The notes below the pieces were generated by a model. That model was not told the origin of the DNA and did not search any database. It saw nothing but the letters and a program-made list of their open reading frames with translations. From NCBI RefSeq assembly GCF_039525035.1, contig NZ_BAAAHE010000040.1:1-64000 (forward strand): a stretch of 64,000 nucleotides of DNA, written 5' to 3'. Shown here in pieces: positions 7,773 to 15,805 of this stretch; position 1 is the stretch's first letter; the number at the start of each line of letters is the position of its first letter. Source of the DNA: Sporichthya brevicatena. Lineage in GTDB: Bacteria; Actinomycetota; Actinomycetes; Sporichthyales; Sporichthyaceae. Position numbers and translations under genes: made by a program.

Positions 7773-9137
7773 TCAGGAGGCGGCGCGGGCGACCTGCTGG
7801 CGCCACCAGGCCTGGCCGGCGGCGGGGAGGGAGTGGATCGGGTCGTAGTACGGGTAGACGCGGGAGATCGCGGCGGTGTCGTCGGACTCGATCGAGGTCC
7901 GGTAGTTCTTCGTCCAGTGCGAGATGCCGCGGACCTGGTCGTACGACTCGACCTGGTGGACCCACCGCTTCCCGACGTACGGGACGTCGGCGACGATGCG
8001 CGGGGTCGCAAACCCGGGGAGGTAGCCCATGATCCCGTGCTGGAGCGCCTGGGCCTGGGCGAGGGAGAGCCGCCAGTGCTCGGAGTTCGGGATCATGTCG
8101 CACTGGTAGAAGTAGTACGGCGTGATCGCGGCGCCGTCGAGGAGTGCGAAGCACAGGTCGAGCAGCGCCGGCACCGAGTCGTTGACGCCGCGCAGCAGGA
8201 CGCCCTGGTTCCGGACGTCACGGACTCCGGCGTCGAGCATCGCCCCGGCGGCGCGCGCCACCATGGGGGTGACCGAGGCGGCGCTGTTCGCGTGCGTGTG
8301 GACCGCCAGGCCGACCCCGCGTCGCCGCGCGACGCGAGCCAGGCGCTCCATCCCCGCCCTGACCTCGTCGGCGAGCCAGTGCTGGGGGAGTCCGACGAGC
8401 CCCTTCGAGGCGAGGCGGATGTCGCGAACGTTCTCGATCTCGAGGAGTGCGCCGACGAACGACTCCACCCGCGGCCAGGGCACGTTGGCCACGTCGCCGC
8501 CGGAGACGACGACGTCACGGACGCCGGGAGTGGCCCGCAGGTAGTCGAGCATCCGGTCGTGCCGGTCGGCAGGCTTGAGCTCGAAGCGGTGCTTGTCGAC
8601 GGCCGGCGTCGAGTTGCCGACCAGGTCCATGCGGGTGCAGTGGCCGCAGTACTGCGGGCACGTGTTGGTGAGCTCGGCCAGCACCTTGGTCGGGTAACGG
8701 TGCGTCAGACCCTCGACGGCCCACATCTCCGCCTCGTGGAGGGAGTCGCGGGTCGAGTAGGGGTGGCTGGGCCACTCCGGGTCGCGGTCGGACGCGACGG
8801 GCAGCATGTAGCGGCGAACGGGGTCCGCGTAGAACGCGTCCGTCAATGAGCCGGGGCCGCCCGGGACGTGCGTCGCGGCCATGGTGTTGAGCATCTGAGG
8901 CGGAATCAGCATCGACATCGTCGCGTGCCGCTCCTGGTCGGCGACGAGGTCGGCGTAGAACCGCTCGTCGACCAGGTCACCGAGGACCGCCCGCAGTTGC
9001 GCCACGTTCTTCACGCAGTGGGCGCGCTGCCACTGCGCGGACTCCCACTCGGCCGCGGTCACCCCGCGCCAGCCCGGGAACCGCGTCCAGTCGGGCTCGA
9101 CGAGGACAGCCCGCTGGTACAGGTACGGCTGGACCAT
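7773..9137 (-). CDS. kamA: L-lysine 2,3-aminomutase (radical SAM, PLP)
   Basis: Converts L-lysine to L-beta-lysine, the first step of the aminomutase route of lysine breakdown. The 454-residue protein has the radical-SAM cluster motif CPQYCGHC at residues 160-167 (CxxxCxxC). The C-terminal part keeps the counterparts of the PLP lysine and lysine-binding aspartates: YQCDM, then VADVPYVGKRW. It is longer than the clostridial enzyme (416). Start: ATG 9137 has GGAGGG about 6 bases upstream; an upstream in-frame codon at 9167 is less likely. It is divergent from kdd-kamD-kamE-kal. Glutamate 2,3-aminomutase or EF-P modifying EpmB are alternatives by family, but the neighbours point strongly to lysine. 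Confidence 0.9.
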   Translation of the reverse strand: MVQPYLYQRAVLVEPDWTRFPGWRGVTAAEWESAQWQRAHCVKNVAQLRAVLGDLVDERFYADLVADQERHATMSMLIPPQMLNTMAATHVPGGPGSLTDAFYADPVRRYMLPVASDRDPEWPSHPYSTRDSLHEAEMWAVEGLTHRYPTKVLAELTNTCPQYCGHCTRMDLVGNSTPAVDKHRFELKPADRHDRMLDYLRATPGVRDVVVSGGDVANVPWPRVESFVGALLEIENVRDIRLASKGLVGLPQHWLADEVRAGMERLARVARRRGVGLAVHTHANSAASVTPMVARAAGAMLDAGVRDVRNQGVLLRGVNDSVPALLDLCFALLDGAAITPYYFYQCDMIPNSEHWRLSLAQAQALQHGIMGYLPGFATPRIVADVPYVGKRWVHQVESYDQVRGISHWTKNYRTSIESDDTAAISRVYPYYDPIHSLPAAGQAWWRQQVARAAS

Positions 9138-9189
9138 GGGTGCCCTCCACACGGCAGAGACGGGCAAATCTACTGCCCTAAGGTGTTTC

Positions 9190-9251
9190 GACAGGAGAAA
9201 GTATAGGTCAGAGCGCGATTCGAGACAGGAATTCCTGTCCTCTGGCTATGC
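9190..9251. promoter_or_regulatory. kamA/kdd divergent control region with 16-base palindrome
   Basis: GACAGGAATTCCTGTC at 9224-9239 is a perfect palindrome between the two divergent lysine genes. An extra half site, GACAGGA, lies at 9190-9196. A TATGCT hexamer at 9246-9251 is a plausible -10 element for kdd and places the palindrome in its spacer, the usual position for a repressor. On the minus strand TATACT lies near 9200 and could be the -10 of kamA. The regulator is not encoded next to the site. Confidence 0.6.
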
Positions 9252-9292
9252 TGGGACGAAAGATCTTCCCGTCGAGTCGGATCGGAGCGGCC

Positions 9293-10354
9293 GTGCGTGG
9301 GACCGGGCATCCGCTGGGGCTGCACCGGGTCGTCGACCCCGTGGGTGCGCTCCCGCAGGCCGCCTGGCGTCTCGACGCCGGCGCCGAGCTGTTCTCCGAC
9401 GAGGTTCGCATCGACGTCGAGCGGCTCAACCTGGACGCCGCCTCCTTCCGGCAGCTGTCCGAGGCTCACGGCGGCGACGGAGCGGCTGTGCGTGCGGAGG
9501 TGCTCGAGATCGTCGAGAGCCGGGGCAAGATGCACAACCCGGTCACGGGCTCCGGCGGCATGCTCATCGGCCGCGTCGCCGAGGTCGGCCCGGACAGCCC
9601 ACTCGGTCTGCGTGCCGGTGACCGCGTCGCCACGCTCGTCTCGCTCACCCTGACCCCGCTGGCCCTCACCGACGGACTGGCGCAATGGGACGGTCGCGGC
9701 GAGCAGGTCCCCGCCGCCGGCTACGCAATCCTGTTCGGCCGTTCCATCGCGGCCGTCCTCCCCATCGACCTGCCGGCCGAGACCGCGCTCGCCGTGCTCG
9801 ACGTCTGTGGCGCCCCGGCCCTCACGGCCCGGGTCGTACGGGAACGCGGGGCGCACGCCGTCGCAGTCCTCGGCGCCGCCGGCAAGAGCGGCTCCCTCGC
9901 CCTCGCCGCGGCCAGGGCGAACGGGGCCCGACGGCGCATCGGTCTGGTGCGCGACGAGGACGAGGCCGCCGCGCTGCGCGCCACCGACCTCGCCACCGAC
10001 GTCGCCGTCGTCGACGCCCGCAACCCGGTCGCCGTCCTCGACGCGGTGTCCTCCCGCGGCGGGCCGGCCGACGTCACCGTCGTCTGTGTGGACGTCCCCG
10101 GCGCCGAGGGCGGAGCCATCCTCGCCACGCGCGACCGCGGCACGGTCGTCTTCTTCTCGATGGCGACGTCGTTCTCCGCCGCCGCGCTCGGCGCGGAGGG
10201 CCTCGCCGCCGACGTCGAGATGCTCGTCGGCACCGGCTACACACCCGGGCACGCCGAGCTCGCCCTCGACCTGTTCCGACGTGAGCCGGGCGTCCGTGCG
10301 CTCTTCGCCCGGCGCCTCGACACCACCCCGACGACGCAGGAGGCGGTCGCGTGA
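9293..10354 (+). CDS. kdd: L-erythro-3,5-diaminohexanoate dehydrogenase
   Basis: Oxidatively deaminates 3,5-diaminohexanoate to 5-amino-3-ketohexanoate, third step of the lysine aminomutase pathway. The 353-residue protein starts GTGHPLGLHRVVDP and PQAAWRLDA, typical of Kdd N-termini. It carries a nucleotide-binding loop around AVLGAAGKSGSLA. GTG 9293 is chosen over ATG 9248 because GGAG lies 6 bases upstream and the protein then begins like its family. The stop overlaps the kamD GTG by GTGA, so expression of the two is coupled. Identification rests on N-terminal signatures and on synteny with kamD, kamE and kal. Confidence 0.88.
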   Translation: MRGTGHPLGLHRVVDPVGALPQAAWRLDAGAELFSDEVRIDVERLNLDAASFRQLSEAHGGDGAAVRAEVLEIVESRGKMHNPVTGSGGMLIGRVAEVGPDSPLGLRAGDRVATLVSLTLTPLALTDGLAQWDGRGEQVPAAGYAILFGRSIAAVLPIDLPAETALAVLDVCGAPALTARVVRERGAHAVAVLGAAGKSGSLALAAARANGARRRIGLVRDEDEAAALRATDLATDVAVVDARNPVAVLDAVSSRGGPADVTVVCVDVPGAEGGAILATRDRGTVVFFSMATSFSAAALGAEGLAADVEMLVGTGYTPGHAELALDLFRREPGVRALFARRLDTTPTTQEAVA

Positions 10355-11913
10355 AGCTCGACCTCGATCCCGACCTGGCGGCTCGAGCCCGCGCACTCGC
10401 CCGGGCGGCGGGGGAGCCGATCGTCGATCTCGCCCGCGCCCACACGACCACCTCGGTCGAGCGTGCGGTGCTCCGGCTCGCCGGGCTGAACGGCGCCGAC
10501 CCCGACGGCCGGCCGTGGGCCAACCACGTGGTCGACACGGTGCGCGACCAGGTCGGACTCGAGCACGGCGTCGCGCTGCCGGTGTGGGACGCGCTGCGTG
10601 AGCACGGGGACCTGCACGCCCTGGCCGGCGCCGTGGTCCGGGGCGAGGTCCGCTTCCGGGTTCCCACCGGCACGGCCGCCCGCGAGGCCCGCAGCGCGGC
10701 CCGCGTCGCGGCCGCCGGCGGCGTCGCCCGGATCGACGCCCGTCGCCGCGAGCGCGAGGCGTTGATCGAGGAGATCGGCGACGCGCCGCGCCGGCCGTGG
10801 ATCTACCTGATCGTCGCGACCGGTGACATCTACGAGGACATCCCGCAGGCGCAGGCCGCCGCCCGCGAGGGCGCCGACGTCGTCGCGGTGATCCGCTCGA
10901 CGGGTCAGTCGCTGCTCGACCACGTCCCCGAGGGCGCGACCCGCGAGGGCTACGCCGGCACCTACGCCACCCAGGAGAACTTCCGCCTGATGCGCGCGGC
11001 GCTCGACGACGTTTCCCGCGAGCTCGGCCGCTACGTCCGGCTGACCAACTACGCCTCGGGTCTGTGCATGCCGGAGATCGCGGCGCTCGCCGGGCTCGAG
11101 CGGCTGGACATGATGCTCAACGACTCGATGTACGGAATCCTCTTCCGCGACATCAACCCGATCCGCACCTTCACCGACCAGCGGTTCGCGCGCCAGATCC
11201 ACGCGCGCGCCGGGATCATCATCAACACCGGCGAGGACAACTACCTGACGACGGCGGACGCGGTCGAGGCCGCCCACACCGTGACGGTCAGTCAGTTGCT
11301 GAACGAGTACTTCGCCAAGGAGGCCGGTCTCGAGGACTGGCAACTCGGTCTCGGGCACGCCTTCGAGATCAATCCCGCGTTGCCGGACTCGTTCCGTCTC
11401 GAACTTGCGCACGCGATGCTCGCCCGAGCCCTGTTCCCGGACGCTCCACTGAAGTGGATGCCCCCGACCAAGCACATGACCGGTGACATCTTCGGCGGTT
11501 ACCTGCTCGACGGGTTCTTCAACCTGGCCGGGGCGCTCACCGGCCAGGGCATCCTGCTGATCGGGATGATGACCGAGGCGGTCGTGACGCCGTTCCTCTC
11601 CGACCGGGACCTGGCGCTCCGTAACGCCCGCTACGTCCTCGACGCGGCGGGGCGCCTCCACGAGGACCTGCAGCTCGCGCCGGACTCGTTCGTCGCGCAG
11701 CGCGCCCACACGGTGCTCGGCGAGGCGATCGACCTGCTCGAGCGCATCGGCGCCGAGGGTCTGCTCGCCGCGATCGGCGACGGCACGTTCGGGTTGATGC
11801 GTCGTCCGGCGGACCGCGGCAAGGGGCTCGACGGCGTCGCCGAGAAGGCCGAGGACTACTGCAACCCGGTCGCGGAACTGCTGGAACCCGACGTCCGGGA
11901 GCGTGCGGCATGA
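10351..11913 (+). CDS. kamD: beta-lysine/D-lysine 5,6-aminomutase alpha subunit
   Basis: Large subunit of the adenosylcobalamin- and PLP-dependent aminomutase that moves the terminal amino group of beta-lysine (or D-lysine) from C6 to C5. At 520 residues it matches the family (about 516). Recognisable stretches are IYLIVATGDIYEDIPQAQAAAREGADV, GLCMPEIAAL, MLNDSMYGILFRDINP and WMPPTKHMTGDIF of the TIM barrel. It forms a complex with KamE, encoded by the next gene, which overlaps it by ATGA. Cobalamin is therefore needed for lysine breakdown in this organism. Confidence 0.93.
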   Translation: MKLDLDPDLAARARALARAAGEPIVDLARAHTTTSVERAVLRLAGLNGADPDGRPWANHVVDTVRDQVGLEHGVALPVWDALREHGDLHALAGAVVRGEVRFRVPTGTAAREARSAARVAAAGGVARIDARRREREALIEEIGDAPRRPWIYLIVATGDIYEDIPQAQAAAREGADVVAVIRSTGQSLLDHVPEGATREGYAGTYATQENFRLMRAALDDVSRELGRYVRLTNYASGLCMPEIAALAGLERLDMMLNDSMYGILFRDINPIRTFTDQRFARQIHARAGIIINTGEDNYLTTADAVEAAHTVTVSQLLNEYFAKEAGLEDWQLGLGHAFEINPALPDSFRLELAHAMLARALFPDAPLKWMPPTKHMTGDIFGGYLLDGFFNLAGALTGQGILLIGMMTEAVVTPFLSDRDLALRNARYVLDAAGRLHEDLQLAPDSFVAQRAHTVLGEAIDLLERIGAEGLLAAIGDGTFGLMRRPADRGKGLDGVAEKAEDYCNPVAELLEPDVRERAA

Positions 11914-12674
11914 CGGAGGGTCAGATGAAGGACACGCGTTTCGTCCGTCCCTACGGTGACACCACGAACGACGGCATGATCCAGGTCTCGTTCACCCTGC
12001 CCGTCGCCCACGACGCGCGCGCCGAGGCCGCCGCCCTCCAGCTGGCCGCCAAGATGGGCCTCGACCCGGCAATGGTCGTCCACGCCCGGGGCATGGGCCC
12101 GGACTTCACCTTCTTCGTCGTCTACGGCCGGTGCCGGCACGTGGTCGACCTGGCGGAGATCACCGTCGCCGAGCGCGAGTACCCGCTGCTCACGCCGGCC
12201 GAGGTCAACGCCGCGATCCGGACGACTCTGCGGCGCAAGCTCGTCGTGGTCGGCGCGTGCATCGGGACCGACGCCCACACCGTCGGCATCGACGCGATCC
12301 TGAACATCAAGGGGTTCGCGGGGGAGAAGGGGCTGGAGTACTACCGGGAGATCAAGGTCGTCAACCTCGGGGCACAGGTCGAGATCGACGCCCTCGCCGA
12401 GGCGGCGCGAGCCCACGCGGCCGACGCCGTCCTGGTCTCCCAGGTCGTGACCCAGAAGGACGCCCACCTGACCAACACGCGGGCGCTGGTGAGCCGGATG
12501 AGTGAACTCTTCCCGGACGGCCGCCGGCCCCTGCTCGTCGTCGGGGGACCGCGTTTCGACCCGGGTGCTGCGGCGGACCTCGGCGTCGACCGGATCTTCA
12601 CACGCGGCACGACGCCGCGTGAGGTCGCCGGCTACCTCGTCCACGCCCTCGCCTCGGCGAGGATCGCGGCATGA
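11910..12674 (+). CDS. kamE: lysine 5,6-aminomutase beta subunit (cobalamin- and PLP-binding)
   Basis: Small subunit of the 5,6-aminomutase. The base-off cobalamin motif DxHxxG is present as DAHTVG with the cobalt-ligating His at residue 123. The PLP Schiff-base lysine is K134 in NIKGFAGEKG, 11 residues later as in the clostridial enzyme. A SQVVTQKD segment and a GGPRFDP segment complete the Rossmann B12 domain. The protein has 254 residues. Gene overlaps join it to kamD upstream and kal downstream. Confidence 0.93.
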   Translation: MTEGQMKDTRFVRPYGDTTNDGMIQVSFTLPVAHDARAEAAALQLAAKMGLDPAMVVHARGMGPDFTFFVVYGRCRHVVDLAEITVAEREYPLLTPAEVNAAIRTTLRRKLVVVGACIGTDAHTVGIDAILNIKGFAGEKGLEYYREIKVVNLGAQVEIDALAEAARAHAADAVLVSQVVTQKDAHLTNTRALVSRMSELFPDGRRPLLVVGGPRFDPGAAADLGVDRIFTRGTTPREVAGYLVHALASARIAA

Positions 12675-13087
12675 GTGAGCCTCGTCCCACCGCCCCCGCC
12701 GGAGCTGTCGTGGGGACCACCGTCACCCACCGCCGGTACGTCTCGCACGCGGAGGCGCACTACGGCGGGTCCCTGCTCGACGGGGCCTACGTCCTCGGCC
12801 TCTTCGGGGACGTCGCAACGGAGATGTGCCTGCGTACCGACGGTGACGAGGGTCTCCTGGCCGGGTATTCGAGCATCGCGTTCAAGGCCCCGGTGAAGGC
12901 CGGCGACGTCGTCGAGGTCACTGCCACCGTCACCCGCGTCGGCACCCGGAGCCGGACGCTCGACCTACGCGCGTACGTGTGCTGCCGGGCCACGCCCGAG
13001 GTGTCGGAGTCGGCCGGCTGCGTCCTCGATCCGCCGCTGCTTGTCGTCGAGGCGGTGGCCGACGTGGTCGTGCCGCCGGCGCGCTGA
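12671..13087 (+). CDS. kal: 3-aminobutyryl-CoA ammonia-lyase
   Basis: Hotdog-fold enzyme of 138 residues that eliminates ammonia from L-3-aminobutyryl-CoA to give crotonyl-CoA, the last specific step of the pathway. The sequence has the hotdog helix GGSLLDGAYVLGLFGDVATEM and the VKAGDVVEVTATVTRVG strand region. It overlaps kamE by ATGA and is last in the operon. The enzyme that makes its substrate, 3-keto-5-aminohexanoate cleavage enzyme (Kce), is not encoded in the cluster or anywhere in the window. A generic thioesterase would look similar, so the call leans on position. Confidence 0.8.
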   Translation: MSEPRPTAPAGAVVGTTVTHRRYVSHAEAHYGGSLLDGAYVLGLFGDVATEMCLRTDGDEGLLAGYSSIAFKAPVKAGDVVEVTATVTRVGTRSRTLDLRAYVCCRATPEVSESAGCVLDPPLLVVEAVADVVVPPAR

Positions 13088-13174
13088 CCGTTCGGCGCAT
13101 TCCGCGAAATTTCTCTTGTCCTCGCCGATGCGACTGACCTGCGACGTTGCGCATCGCCGCAGGTCATCGCCGGG

Positions 13175-13204
13175 TTGAGAAGGGGCGATTCGCCCTAGTA
13201 CGTT
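13175..13204 (+). promoter_or_regulatory. predicted housekeeping promoter of an ncRNA
   Basis: TTGAGA (13175-13180) and TACGTT (13199-13204) are separated by 18 bases and fit the actinobacterial -35/TANNNT -10 pattern. Transcription would begin near 13211. No open frame with coding character follows; a folded region and a strong terminator do. Confidence 0.5.
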
Positions 13205-13210
13205 TCCCGA

Positions 13211-13503
13211 CGTCCAACGCAGGACGACCAGTGAGGATCGCCGCCGGAACGACGACTCCATGCGCGGGCCGAAAAGGTGGTTGCACCGCCACCGGCGCCA
13301 GGTACGCCAGGGTGTTCGGAGATGTCGTGAAGGGGGAACGACCGGCACGGGGTTGGGCCCGAGAGGAGTCTGGAGACCAGTAGACAACGGAGTGCGGGTT
13401 CGCAGCCAACGATCACGCGCCCGGTCCGAAGGTTCTCCAGACACCAATCGCGCACGTTCCTGAACCCGACAGTGCGGGGCCGGACCTAACCGTCCGGCCC
13501 CGC
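13211..13503 (+). ncRNA. candidate structured non-coding RNA, about 290 nt
   Basis: The 526-base gap between kal and the tauE-like gene contains no supportable protein gene but shows several helices in order. CGTCC/GGACG is near the 5' end at about 13210-13226. GGTGG/CCACC encloses an 8-base loop. GTCTGGAGA (13368-13376) pairs exactly with TCTCCAGAC (13434-13442) and extends by CC/GG with one bulge. The transcript then ends in a 12-base terminator stem. Size and architecture resemble actinobacterial 6S-like RNAs of the Ms1 type, but I cannot match it by sequence. RNase P RNA, tmRNA and SRP RNA signatures are absent. It could instead be a leader or trailer RNA. Confidence 0.5.
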
Positions 13504-13510
13504 CGCTGTC
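13468..13510 (+). terminator. strong intrinsic-type terminator hairpin
   Basis: GCGGGGCCGGAC (13474-13485) pairs perfectly with GTCCGGCCCCGC (13492-13503) around a 6-base loop. GACAG/CTGTC at 13468-13472 and 13506-13510 extends the stem beyond a small internal loop. No long T tract follows, as is usual in high-GC actinobacteria. Bases 13511-13613 contain further GC-rich inverted repeats but nothing else I can name. Confidence 0.8.
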
Positions 13511-13613
13511 TGCACGGCGCGCTCCGCGCGCGAACGCTCGCGCAGCGGCCGCCTCCGCGAAGACCGCCGGGTTCCTCCGGTCGCGTGCTCGCAAGCTCGC
13601 GACGCTCTCTCCG

Positions 13614-14633
13614 TCACCGGCGCCCTTCGCTCCGAGCGGCGGCTTCGCTCGCAGGTGACGGGACGTCACTTCTGGGGGCCTTGGGCTTCCCGCGGCCGGT
13701 GAGGGCGCCGAGCCACTCCCGAAGCGCCGCGGCGGGGGTGAGGGGCCCGGGGCGGCGGGTGAGGCCCTGGGTGTGCCGGACCAGCGCCCAGAGCAGGGTG
13801 CCGAGGACCAGGGCGGCGGCGAGCCAGCCCAACAGGGCGCCGTTCCCGACGCCGAGCAGCTTGAGTGCCGAGGCGGTCAGCACGATGACCAGCGCCCGCC
13901 GGATCACCGCCTGCGAGGCGTGGGACGAGACGCGAGCGCCGACGTAGACGCCGGGGATCGCGCCGAGCAGCACGGAGGAGGCGACCTCGAACTCGAAGTC
14001 GCCGAACAGCAGGTGCCCGACGGCGGCCGCGCCGACGAGGGGGACCGCCTGGACCAGGTCCGTGCCGACGATCTCGGCCGCCTTGAGCCCGGGGTACAGG
14101 AACAGCAGCGCGACGATGATCAGCGAGCCCGAGCCCACCGACGTCATGCCGACGACGACACCGCCGACCACGCCGATCAGCAGCGTCGGGATCGGGCGGA
14201 TCACCACCGGTGGCGGGGTGTGGTCCGCGGTGCGGGCCTTGGTCCGGATCGTCTGCAGGGACTTGAGCACGATCCCGGCGGCCGCGAGGAGCAGCGCCCA
14301 GCCCAGCGCGTGCTTCACGAACGACTGCAGGTCGGCGTCCTCACCGCCGAGGGCGCGCAGGAGCAGCACGCCGCCGAACGCGGCCGGCACCGAGCCGAGC
14401 GCGAGCCAGGTCACGAGCGGGACGTTCACCGTCCCGCGCCGGGCGTGGACCGCGCCGCCGATCGGCTTCATCACCAGCGAGACGACGAGGTCGCTGGACA
14501 CGGCCGTCAGCGGGTTGACGTTGAAGAAGATGACCAGGACCGGCGTCATCAGCGCGCCGCCGCCCATGCCGGTGAGACCGACGATGAACCCGACGAAGAG
14601 ACCGGCCAGGGCCATCATCGGGTCGAGGTCCAT
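13614..14633 (-). CDS. TauE/SafE family sulfite/sulfonate exporter
   Basis: Membrane protein of 339 residues with about eight hydrophobic segments. It starts LAGLFVGFIVGLTGMGGGALMTPVL, the signature first repeat of TauE/SafE, and the second repeat begins LLIGVVGGVVVGMTSVGSG. Family members export sulfite, sulfoacetate or related anions. ATG 14633 is chosen because GGGAGGGGG precedes it by 5-6 bases. It is third in a run of three minus-strand genes with cysteine dioxygenase and a rhodanese-like protein, so it probably exports the sulfite formed from cysteine sulfinate. The C-terminal tail beyond the last membrane segment is charged and variable. Confidence 0.88.
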   Translation of the reverse strand: MDLDPMMALAGLFVGFIVGLTGMGGGALMTPVLVIFFNVNPLTAVSSDLVVSLVMKPIGGAVHARRGTVNVPLVTWLALGSVPAAFGGVLLLRALGGEDADLQSFVKHALGWALLLAAAGIVLKSLQTIRTKARTADHTPPPVVIRPIPTLLIGVVGGVVVGMTSVGSGSLIIVALLFLYPGLKAAEIVGTDLVQAVPLVGAAAVGHLLFGDFEFEVASSVLLGAIPGVYVGARVSSHASQAVIRRALVIVLTASALKLLGVGNGALLGWLAAALVLGTLLWALVRHTQGLTRRPGPLTPAAALREWLGALTGRGKPKAPRSDVPSPASEAAARSEGRR

Positions 14634-14733
14634 GACAGCCCCCTCCCCGAATCCCCGCGCCGGCACGCCGAAAAGCCCTGATTGTCACTGAGGTTAGTTC
14701 AGTCAGGGTGACGGTCGGGGCAGAACCCGCGGG

Positions 14734-15150
14734 TCAGGTGTGGGGGAGTCCGGCCGCCTTCCAGGCGGCGAACCCGCCGATGACGTCGGTGGCGCGCAGG
14801 CCGAGGTCCTGCAGGCTCGCGGCCGCCAGGCTGGAGGTGTAGCCCTCCGAACAGATGACGACGACGTGCAGGTCGTACGAGGCGATCGGCAGTCGCGCGT
14901 CGCTCCGGGGGTCGAAGCGCCACTCGAGCACGTTGCGCTCGACGACCAGGGCGCCGGGCACGGAGCCCTCGACGGCGCGCTGCGCCGCGGGCCGGATGTC
15001 GACCAGGACGGCGCCCTCGGCGATCGCGCGGCGAGCCAGCTCGGGGTCGAGGCGGCGCAGGCGACGGCGTGCCGCCGCGAGGATCTCGTCGATCGACCGT
15101 GCACCCGGCGGCGCCGTCGGTCCGGCGCTCAGGATGCTGATCGCGCTCAC
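14734..15150 (-). CDS. rhodanese-like domain protein
   Basis: A 138-residue single-domain rhodanese. The catalytic loop CSEGYTS (after HVVVI) carries the Cys that would bind persulfide. The N-terminal part has the usual VLVDIRP strand and arginine-rich helix, and the end carries DVIGGFAAWKAAGLP, a classic rhodanese C-terminus. The GTG start overlaps the stop of the cysteine dioxygenase gene by GTGA. Adjacent function suggests sulfur transfer during cysteine breakdown, between dioxygenase and exporter. Confidence 0.88.
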   Translation of the reverse strand: MSAISILSAGPTAPPGARSIDEILAAARRRLRRLDPELARRAIAEGAVLVDIRPAAQRAVEGSVPGALVVERNVLEWRFDPRSDARLPIASYDLHVVVICSEGYTSSLAAASLQDLGLRATDVIGGFAAWKAAGLPHT

Positions 15151-15665
15151 CAGTCCGCCCCCGCCCGCTCGGTCGACAGCGGCACCAGGCGTCCCTCGAC
15201 GAGCGCGTACCGGGTCATCGACTCCAGCCGCGGCGCGTAGACGTGCAGGCTGACCGCCGGCGCGTCCGCATCGTTGCGGACGCGGTGGACGTGGTCGGAC
15301 CCGAACGCCCGCAGGTCCCCACCCCGCAGGCGCCGGGTCCGGCCCGGCCGGAACGCCCGCCCCAGGCGTCCGGTGCCCCCCGGCGTCCACTCCGACAGCA
15401 CTCCACGCAACGGCAGCAGGGCCCCCGCCGAGCCGCCGTGGTCGTGGATGTCGGTGCCCTGGCCCGGTAACCAGGTGAGCAGCCACGCCTCCCAGTCGGC
15501 CTCCGCGGCGATCCGGGTGTGCACCCGCGCCGCCGGGTCGAACCGCACCGCGGGCCGCCAGAGTGCCGGCTGGGCCGCGAGTGCGAGAGCGATCCGGGCC
15601 GGGCTGCCCGCCGTCGTGATGGTCGAGCGCCCGGCCCGCGGTTCGGAGAGGGTTTGCGTGCTCAC
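15147..15665 (-). CDS. cysteine dioxygenase
   Basis: Cupin-fold iron enzyme (172 residues) that oxidises L-cysteine to cysteine sulfinate. The first cupin motif is TDIHDHGGSAGALLPLRG with the HxH pair, and the third iron-ligand His is in FGSDHVHRV. Bacterial type-I CDO proteins are about this size. Start GTG 15665 is chosen because the protein then begins like the family; the GGAG nearby is too close to act as a standard ribosome site, so a leaderless message is possible. It leads the operon cdo-rhodanese-tauE and is divergent from lnt. Confidence 0.87.
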   Translation of the reverse strand: MSTQTLSEPRAGRSTITTAGSPARIALALAAQPALWRPAVRFDPAARVHTRIAAEADWEAWLLTWLPGQGTDIHDHGGSAGALLPLRGVLSEWTPGGTGRLGRAFRPGRTRRLRGGDLRAFGSDHVHRVRNDADAPAVSLHVYAPRLESMTRYALVEGRLVPLSTERAGADW

Positions 15666-15805
15666 TCCTCGACGGTGCCAGCGGAGGCGCCCGAAAACAA
15701 GTAACCCGACCGAATAACTTTGGTATGCCGCGTCACGTGACGGCGGGGGAGCAGGGTGCGTTGTACCGTGCAATCCGGTTCCGCGCGGCGCTTGGAGGAG
15801 GTCCG

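Noticed and set aside
7773-9137. EpmB-type beta-lysylation enzyme
   Set aside because: Neighbouring kdd, kamD, kamE and kal fit lysine catabolism, and no EpmA or EF-P gene is nearby.
13211-13503. RNase P RNA, tmRNA or SRP RNA
   Set aside because: The conserved GAGGAAAGTCC-type core, tmRNA ends and the SRP GGAAGCA-type loop are missing.
13088-13613. Remnant of kce after kal
   Set aside because: No frame shows the conserved residues of the beta-keto acid cleavage family; the segment behaves as an RNA-like region with a terminator.
13511-13613. Additional attenuator or riboswitch before the tauE-like stop
   Set aside because: The many small GC-rich inverted repeats lie after the stop of a minus-strand gene and have no consistent fold or promoter.
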